Below are positions 12,263-16,803 of a DNA stretch of 16,803 nt, piece after piece (the stretch's first letter is position 1; every line of letters begins with the position of its first letter). The position numbers were made by a program, and so were the translations under genes. Origin of the DNA: an uncultured Lachnospiraceae bacterium (GTDB lineage Bacteria > Bacillota > Clostridia > Lachnospirales > Lachnospiraceae); contig CAJUQB010000106.1 of assembly GCA_910588285.1 (NCBI GenBank), positions 1-16,803 of the forward strand. Reading direction: 5' to 3'. A model generated the notes under the pieces. That model did not search any database and was not told the DNA's origin. It saw nothing but the letters and a program-made list of their open reading frames with translations.

Positions 12263-13038
12263 TAAAACAATTCGATTCCTCCCCTTTTTATAGCCGAACG
12301 CTCTATCCTCTTAATGAATAAAGCAGCTAAAACAAAATAAATCCCCCCAACCAGCAATTCCCCCAAAACCAGCTGTACCGGCAGCTTGGCAGACGCCTGG
12401 GTAAGCATTGTCTGAGTTGCTGAAATACCGCGTGTCAATGGCAGTACATAGGATAATTTTTGAAATATGTAGGGTAACTGGCTCACAGGGAAATTAGCTC
12501 CTGACAGGATCAGCAGCAGGCACTGAGTCAGATTCAAAATCATATACATTTGATCCGATATTAAGCCGAAAACAGATATAAATAATCCGAATCCTACCGC
12601 GGAAAACATCCCTGCGGAAAATGTTATAACGATACTTCCCCAGGGCAATGGCTTCATATCAATCCCAAACACCATACACCCCATAAAAAAGCCAAAAAAC
12701 GTTGTAAAAATGCTCAAAAAGATGGAAAAAAATCCTTTCTGTAAAATAATAATTATTTTGGAAAGATTTCCTGTAATGATGGAGCAGATTCTCCCGGTAT
12801 AACGCTCCCCGATAAAGCCAAGCCCAAGGTGGAAGATGCATATATTGGTACATAATAGAAATGCATTTCCAACTACCCATGTAATAATATTGCTGTTTTG
12901 ATGTGCATACCCTGCTGTTATGCAGTAAAAAATCAATGTTACAAATGGATATAGGATCTCCAATGTTACTAATTCTTCAAAATTATATACTGACCTATTC
13001 CCTTTAAAGTCCAGCCAAGCCATTTTCACAAACTGCAT
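12262..13038 (-). CDS. ABC-2 type transporter permease (second subunit)
   Basis: A 258-residue integral membrane protein with six hydrophobic segments, in the ABC-2 arrangement used for export of drugs, polysaccharides and peptides. Features are an N-terminal amphipathic start (MQFVKMAWLDFKGN), a G-rich central pair of segments, and the late NFPVSQLPYIFQKLSYVLPLTRGI segment (about 186-211), which is the ABC-2 'P-x-x-LP' signature. Its ATG is the base after the stop codon of the first permease. Together with that protein it would form the membrane pore of a heterodimeric exporter powered by the ATPase at 13818. A short degenerate copy of its 3' end lies at 16411-16503. Confidence 0.88.
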   Translation of the reverse strand: MQFVKMAWLDFKGNRSVYNFEELVTLEILYPFVTLIFYCITAGYAHQNSNIITWVVGNAFLLCTNICIFHLGLGFIGERYTGRICSIITGNLSKIIIILQKGFFSIFLSIFTTFFGFFMGCMVFGIDMKPLPWGSIVITFSAGMFSAVGFGLFISVFGLISDQMYMILNLTQCLLLILSGANFPVSQLPYIFQKLSYVLPLTRGISATQTMLTQASAKLPVQLVLGELLVGGIYFVLAALFIKRIERSAIKRGGIELF

Positions 13039-13821
13039 TCATCTTACCTCCAATGTTCCCTTTATTCTAATTTCTTTATTGATCCGTTGATACAGAACCA
13101 GGGTAATCCCCACCAGGATGAAAAGCTGGGTTAGTAAAATAACCACATGGAACAAATACTCCTGCAGGTTTGTTTCCACAACGCCCATCCTCAAAATTTT
13201 TACTGCCCATGTGATTGGGATACAGTTGGATATAACCTTGAGCAGCGATGGCAAAATTTCGATTGGAAAAGTAAAGCCGCAAATAAATATCATTGGTATT
13301 TCCAACAGATTCATATAAAGCTCTGTTTTTCTGGAAAGCATTAAAATATAGGAAAAACAAATGGATACTACTACGAAACACAGAATCATCATAACAAATG
13401 ACAAAGCAAACATAGCGATATTCTCTATCACAATCATTTTTCCCGATAGTATCGTGGCTGTAACAAATGAAATAGCAAATGTTACTATGGATAAAATCAT
13501 ATTTCCCAATATTTTCCCCATAATAATGATTCCAAATCCTCCGGGAGCCACGTAGATGAAGGGCAGGGTTCCGGAATGCCTCTCACGGTTAATGTCGCCG
13601 ATTGAGGAAAAACATATGCAGCTCCATATCCCCATCAGACAAGAACCAAGTACCCCATAGGATATAAAATCCTGGAAATCCCGGTTGAAATACAGCTCAT
13701 ATAAAAATATCATATTGGCGATTGGGTTTACCAGTAAACAGAATTGGAACATGGGCCTTGCAAGGGATTGCTTGATCTGTAATTTTGCTGTTGTAGAAAG
13801 AATTCTTATTATATCCATCAT
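13039..13821 (-). CDS. ABC-2 type transporter permease (first subunit)
   Basis: A 260-residue membrane protein with six predicted segments and the ABC-2 hallmarks: a loop RERHSGTLPFIYVAPGG (about 79-95) between the second and third segments, and a late GFTFPIEILPSLLKVISNCI segment (about 182-201). The ATG overlaps the TGA of the ATPase gene by 4 bases (ATGA), with AAGGAG a short distance before; a second ATG follows directly. Order ATPase, permease, permease in an overlapping operon is typical of exporters of antimicrobial peptides. Position directly upstream of the peptide operon suggests product export or self-protection, but drug efflux cannot be excluded. Confidence 0.88.
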   Translation of the reverse strand: MMDIIRILSTTAKLQIKQSLARPMFQFCLLVNPIANMIFLYELYFNRDFQDFISYGVLGSCLMGIWSCICFSSIGDINRERHSGTLPFIYVAPGGFGIIIMGKILGNMILSIVTFAISFVTATILSGKMIVIENIAMFALSFVMMILCFVVVSICFSYILMLSRKTELYMNLLEIPMIFICGFTFPIEILPSLLKVISNCIPITWAVKILRMGVVETNLQEYLFHVVILLTQLFILVGITLVLYQRINKEIRIKGTLEVR

Positions 13822-14606
13822 TGTTCCTTCTCCTTATCACTGATCAGCGTAATGAATGCCTGTTCCAAAGAATAATTTCCGTTTTTCCCGCCATATTTGT
13901 TCTTGATATTTTCAGGTGTATCCATTGCCGCCATCTTCCCTTTATTCATAATTCCGATATGATCGCAAAGCTCATCTGCCTCCTGCAGATAATGTGTTGT
14001 CAACAGGATTGTTTTCCCATTCTGTTTCATTTTTTTGATAATGTCCCGCAGCATAGTTGCCCCCAGCGGGTCTAAGCCTATGGTAGGTTCATCCATAAAT
14101 ATAATTTCCGGATCATTGATCAATCCTCTTGCGATCTGCAGCCGTTGAATCATTCCCTTGGAATATGTTTCTACTTTTCTATCCGAATCCTGTTGCAGGT
14201 CAACCAATTCTAATAAATCCTCGATTCTTTGCTCCACATCCGCCATACTTAGCTTATATAATCCGGCAAAGTACTTTAGATTATCCCGTGCTGACAGCCT
14301 CCGGTAAACGCCCTGCTCACCTCCAAAAATAAAATTAATTTTAGGACGTATTTTTTTCGCTTCCTGATATGTATCCATGCCTAAAACCTTACAGCTTCCC
14401 TCTGTGGGTGCAAGCAGCGTAATCAATATTTTGATTGTAGTGGTTTTCCCTGCGCCGTTTTCGCCCAGCAGGCCAAAAATTTCCCCTCTTTCTACGGAAA
14501 AATCAATTCCGTTGACAGCTGTCACTTTCTTCTGCTTCCTTCTGAACCAGCCTGTTTTGGTGATGTACTCACGCTTTAATCCCTGTACCTCAATGACCTT
14601 TTCCAT
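13818..14606 (-). CDS. ABC transporter ATP-binding protein
   Basis: A 262-residue ABC ATPase of the ABC-2 exporter type (DrrA/CcmA-like). Starting from MEKVIEVQGLKREY, motifs are Walker A GLLGENGAGKTT, the Q-loop region, signature YSKGMIQRLQIARGL (a KGM variant of LSGGQ common in this class), Walker B IIFMDEPTIGLD, and switch His in LLTTHYLQEADEL. GLKREYITKTGWFRRKQKKVTAV near the start shows the basic insert of this subgroup. The frame is open upstream to 14687, but GGAGAG lies 5 bases before the ATG at 14606 and the family begins there. The promoter at 14644-14672 would start transcription about 30 bases before this ATG. It powers the two permeases that follow. Confidence 0.93.
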   Translation of the reverse strand: MEKVIEVQGLKREYITKTGWFRRKQKKVTAVNGIDFSVERGEIFGLLGENGAGKTTTIKILITLLAPTEGSCKVLGMDTYQEAKKIRPKINFIFGGEQGVYRRLSARDNLKYFAGLYKLSMADVEQRIEDLLELVDLQQDSDRKVETYSKGMIQRLQIARGLINDPEIIFMDEPTIGLDPLGATMLRDIIKKMKQNGKTILLTTHYLQEADELCDHIGIMNKGKMAAMDTPENIKNKYGGKNGNYSLEQAFITLISDKEKEQ

Positions 14607-14643
14607 ATCATCTCTCCATTCTGACATTCTCTGTACCTGTATT

Positions 14644-14672
14644 ATTATACACCATATATTCCTATTTATCAA
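14644..14672 (-). promoter_or_regulatory. Near-consensus sigma-A promoter of the ABC operon
   Basis: On the minus strand TTGATA (14667-14672) and a perfect TATAAT (14644-14649) are separated by exactly 17 bases. Transcription would start near 14637 and run into the ATPase gene. The inverted repeat at 14704-14733 lies just upstream of the -35 and may hold a regulator site. Confidence 0.75.
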
Positions 14673-14703
14673 ACAATATACTTTCATTATTAGCTTAAAG
14701 GGG

Positions 14704-14733
14704 CATTTGGAATATGCGCTATCATTCCAAATG
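14704..14733. promoter_or_regulatory. 10-base inverted repeat between divergent promoters
   Basis: CATTTGGAAT (14704-14713) and ATTCCAAATG (14724-14733) are perfect inverted repeats around a 10-base spacer. They stand between the ABC-operon promoter on the minus strand and the promoter of the AAA pseudogene on the plus strand. The position suits a dimeric regulator; no T-run follows on either side, so a terminator is less likely. Confidence 0.5.
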
Positions 14734-14770
14734 AAGTTACTTTTTGTTCTTTATCTGCCCCATAATTTTA

Positions 14771-14799
14771 TTGTATTTTTCCCAAAAATCCGATATACT
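14771..14799 (+). promoter_or_regulatory. Promoter of the AAA/PD-(D/E)XK pseudogene
   Basis: TTGTAT (14771-14776) and TATACT (14794-14799) are 17 bases apart, about 57 bases before the ATG at 14856. Each hexamer matches consensus at four or five positions. Confidence 0.55.
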
Positions 14800-14855
14800 A
14801 AAGGCAGTTAGCAACATTTTCGTTTTATCCGGATTAGGCAGGAGGCGATATTCTT

Positions 14856-16392
14856 ATGGGAAGAAGGGTAGCGATTGGGATCCAGAGCTTCATGATATGA
14901 TAGAAAACAGCTGCTGCTATGTAGATAAAACATCCTTTATCCGGCAATGGTGGGACAGTATGGATGCCGTAACCTTAATCACCCGCCCCCGGCGTTTTGG
15001 GAAAACCCTCACCATGAGCATGACGGAACAATTCTTCTCGGTAAATTATGCAGGACGCAGCGACCTGTTTGAGCATCTTTCCATCTGGGAGGAAGAAAGA
15101 TACCGGAAGCTGCAGGGAACCTATCCGGTTATCAGCCTTTCTTTTGCGAATATCAAAGAAAAAAGTTATAAGATGACCGTCCACCGGATCTGCCAGTTTT
15201 TGATGCAATTATATGAGCAAAATTCTTTTTTGCGGAACTGCAGCCAATTATCCAAGGCGGAAAAGGCCTATTTTGAATCTATGGCTTCCGGCATGACAGA
15301 AGCGGAAGCCCCCCTTGCCCTTTATAAGCTTTCTGATTTCCTGCACCGCTATTATGGGAAAAAAGTAATTATCTTATTGGATGAATATGATACACCTGTG
15401 CAGGAGTCCTATATCTTAAGGTTGTGACCACAACCTCCGACGAGTATGCCGACTGCTTTGGTTTCACAGAAGAAGAAGTATTTTCAGCCATGGATGAATG
15501 CGGCCGCACAGACAAGGAAAACGTGAAAAAATGGTACGACGGCTTTACCTTTGGCAGCAAGCAGGATATCTACAACCCCTGGTCGATCCTGAATTATCTG
15601 GACACCGGAAGATTCACAACCTACTGGGCGAATACCAGCTACAACAGCCTGGTGGGCAAGCTGATCCGCCAGGGGAGCCCTGAGGTCAAATCAACCATGG
15701 AGGATCTGCTGAACGGGAAACTGTTCCGGACACAGATGGATGAACAGCTCGTTTTCAGCCAGCTTGACCACAAGATCAGCGCCATCTGGAGCCTTCTTCT
15801 GGCCAGCGGGTACCTGAAGGCGGCCTCCTATACGCTGGATCCTCAAAAGGGGAAACCGGAATATGGACTGGCGCTGACCAACATGGAAGTCCGTCTCATG
15901 TTTGAAGATATGATTGAGGGGTGGTTTTCCGATTATTCCCCGGCCTACAACCAGTTCATCAAGGCGCTGCTTTCGGATATCAAGGCCATGAACACTTATA
16001 TGAACCGGGTGGCTCTTGAAACCTTCAGCTTCTTTGACGCTGGGAACCACCCTTCCGAATATGCAGAACCGGAGAGGTTTTTCCACGGCTTCGTTTTGGG
16101 GCTCCTGGTGGATCTGCGGGATCGGTATGCCGTCATTTCCAACCGGGAAAGCGGGTTCGGGCGGTATGATGTGGTGTTAGAGCCGAAAAATACGGAAGCT
16201 CCTGCATATATTCTGGAATTCAAGGTGCATGACCCCCAGGATGAGGATACCCTGGCGGACACGGCAGCCGCCGCCCTGGCCCAGATTGAGGAAAAGGAGT
16301 ATGAGACAGCCCTGCTTGCAAAGGGGATTTCCAAGGATCGGATCCGAAAGTATGGATTTGCCTTTGAGGGGAAGAAGGTAATGATCGGATGA
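14856..16392 (+). pseudogene. AAA-ATPase / PD-(D/E)XK nuclease-domain protein, broken
   Basis: A relic of a widespread Clostridia and Bacteroides family of about 530-580 residues: an N-terminal AAA-like ATPase and a C-terminal PD-(D/E)XK domain. The natural start MGRRVAIGIQSF at 14856 has AGGAGG upstream. One base is lost near 14890, moving the frame to HDMIENSCCYVDKTSFI. The ATPase part has TRPRRFGKT (Walker A) and VIILLDEYDTPVQE (Walker B). At about 15415-15430 the segment between DEYDTPVQESY and VVTTTSDEYADCF is missing, by comparison with the family about 55-60 residues, and the frame shifts again. The rest is intact: FGFTEEEVF, WYDGFTFGSKQDIYNPWSI, YWANTSYN, and the nuclease-like YDVVLEP..AYILEFKVHD near the end. 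GC is clearly higher than in neighbouring genes. Function of the family is uncertain. Confidence 0.82.
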
Positions 16393-16410
16393 GCTGCAAT
16401 TATTCGCAGC

Positions 16411-16503
16411 CTAGAACAATTCGATTCCTCCCTTTTTTATAGCCAAACGCTTGATTCACTTCCCCCAAAACCAGCTGTATCAATAGCTTGGCAGAAGCTG
16501 GCG
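16411..16503 (-). pseudogene. Relic copy of the ABC permease 3' end
   Basis: Bases 16415-16450 closely match 12266-12300, the last codons and stop of the second ABC permease (end GGIELF). Bases 16460-16503 match 12358-12402 within the same gene. About 50 bases present in the functional copy are missing between them. It is therefore a truncated, internally deleted duplicate with no coding capacity, lying directly before the toxin locus, whereas the intact copy lies directly after the toxin relic. Confidence 0.75.
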
Positions 16504-16544
16504 TCCCTTTGACCCCGGCGTGCCTTTTGCTTTCCCTCAATCTT

Positions 16545-16574
16545 GAAAAAGAAGCCAGGGCCTTTTGACAGAAA
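16545..16574 (+). repeat. Direct repeat of 12064-12093
   Basis: Thirty consecutive bases are identical to those upstream of the toxin-less relic at 12064, with weaker similarity for about a dozen bases beyond. This ties the two toxin-type loci together as duplicates. Confidence 0.85.
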
Positions 16575-16587
16575 GTCGAAAATAATA

Positions 16588-16616
16588 TTGTCCGTGAGGA
16601 GAAAGTGTGCTATATT
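16588..16616 (+). promoter_or_regulatory. Extended -10 promoter of the toxin gene
   Basis: TTGTCC (16588-16593) is followed after 17 bases by TATATT (16611-16616), preceded by TGC as in extended -10 promoters. Transcription would begin near 16623, giving a leader of about 64 bases. TTGTCC also has an inverted partner GGACAA at 16625-16630. Confidence 0.6.
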
Positions 16617-16648
16617 GTCAATAAGGACAACCGTGTTACAAGGTGGTA

Positions 16649-16679
16649 GCCTCCCATACTTTGGCAAAAGAAGGGAGGT
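16649..16679 (+). promoter_or_regulatory. Hairpin sequestering the toxin ribosome binding site
   Basis: CCTCCC (16650-16655) is perfectly complementary to GGGAGG (16673-16678), the ribosome binding site 8 bases before the toxin ATG. The mRNA would therefore fold so that translation is blocked unless the leader is processed or refolded, the usual control in type I toxin mRNAs. Confidence 0.65.
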
Positions 16680-16686
16680 GGTGTAT

Positions 16687-16770
16687 ATGAGTACATACGA
16701 GGTTTTAACATTGTTAATTCTCTTCGGAACGTTCCTCATTGCATTGCTTGTGTCTACACGTCACGGATGA
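16687..16770 (+). CDS. Holin-like type I toxin (TxpA/Fst-type small membrane peptide)
   Basis: A 27-residue peptide: MSTYEVLTLL start, one hydrophobic membrane span (LTLLILFGTFLIALLV), and a short polar end STRHG. The M-[ST]-[TV]-YE-[AV]-L pattern followed by one span is the hallmark of the 'putative holin-like toxin' family of Firmicutes, whose overproduction depolarises the membrane. Translation of its mRNA is normally stopped by an antisense RNA encoded on the other strand overlapping the gene end. GGGAGG lies 8 bases before the ATG, within a sequestering hairpin. The basic tail common in relatives is nearly absent (Arg-His only), so potency is uncertain. The 3' region with the expected antitoxin lies beyond the window. 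Confidence 0.75.
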   Translation: MSTYEVLTLLILFGTFLIALLVSTRHG

Positions 16771-16803
16771 TACACTGTAAATCCGTTGCACCACATTTTA
16801 CAC

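Noticed and set aside
14129..14332. Plus-strand ORFs across the ABC operon (for example 13118-13555 and 13821-14811)
   Set aside because: They are antisense shadows of the ABC ATPase and permease genes, which have clear motifs.
1..16803. CRISPR array, tRNA or rRNA genes
   Set aside because: No regularly spaced repeats of 25-40 bases and no tRNA TTC-arm/anticodon pattern or rRNA sequence was seen on either strand.

Overview
The window looks like an accessory, repeat-scarred region from a Gram-positive gut Clostridia chromosome, most likely Lachnospiraceae (Blautia / Mediterraneibacter / Roseburia-like). This rests on protein style (LytTR regulator with a GHKL kinase, Clostridia-type IS110 and IS66 transposases, an AAA/PD-(D/E)XK protein, a holin-like type I toxin), AGGAGG-type ribosome binding sites and mixed GC. 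It is an inference from recognition, not from a search.

Layout, left to right. (1) 23-2078, minus strand: a compact operon of an XRE-type regulator, a LytTR response regulator and an AgrC-like membrane histidine kinase, whose frame ends by a TGA before the ATPase domain. (2) 2079-2554: an intergenic stretch with hairpins, a 24-codon orphan ORF and one good plus-strand promoter. (3) 2555-3705: a decayed IS110-family transposase followed by a conserved-looking structured non-coding segment, which may be its bridge-RNA region. (4) 3837-6985, plus strand, very AT-rich: a four-gene cluster encoding a thymidylate/deoxynucleoside kinase-like P-loop protein, a stand-alone IMP-cyclohydrolase (PurH N-terminal) domain, a CYTH/triphosphate-tunnel-like protein and a SAM methyltransferase. 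It ends at a textbook UUCG terminator, with a convergent HAD-hydrolase gene (7042-7716) beyond. I do not recognise this combination; it looks like a small nucleotide or nucleoside-metabolite pathway brought in by transfer. (5) 7978-9640: an insertion-sequence graveyard with an IS3-type OrfB relic, an IS66-type element truncated after its N-terminal part, and an IS110 C-terminal fragment fused to it.

(6) 9751-14672, minus strand: a probable RiPP (modified peptide) locus. A 26-residue precursor peptide missing from ordinary gene calls (11714-11794) sits behind a perfect -10 box and a strong ribosome binding site. A hairpin follows, then a polymerase-beta-type nucleotidyltransferase, a PqqD-like peptide-binding protein and a CPBP membrane protease, the last three overlapping each other. 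Upstream on the same strand is a three-gene ABC exporter with its own near-consensus promoter. No radical-SAM, YcaO, lanthionine or lasso cyclase gene is present, so the nucleotidyltransferase is the only candidate modifying enzyme. This is the most interesting system here.

(7) 14856-16392: a broken AAA-ATPase/PD-(D/E)XK nuclease gene with a frameshift and an internal deletion. (8) 16411-16770: a relic copy of the ABC permease tail followed by an intact tiny type I toxin gene with a ribosome-site-sequestering leader. A toxin-less relic of the same toxin locus, including antisense-like RNA sequence, lies at 12064-12209. The ABC exporter and AAA pseudogene are therefore bracketed by duplicated pieces, which points to rearrangement or duplication.
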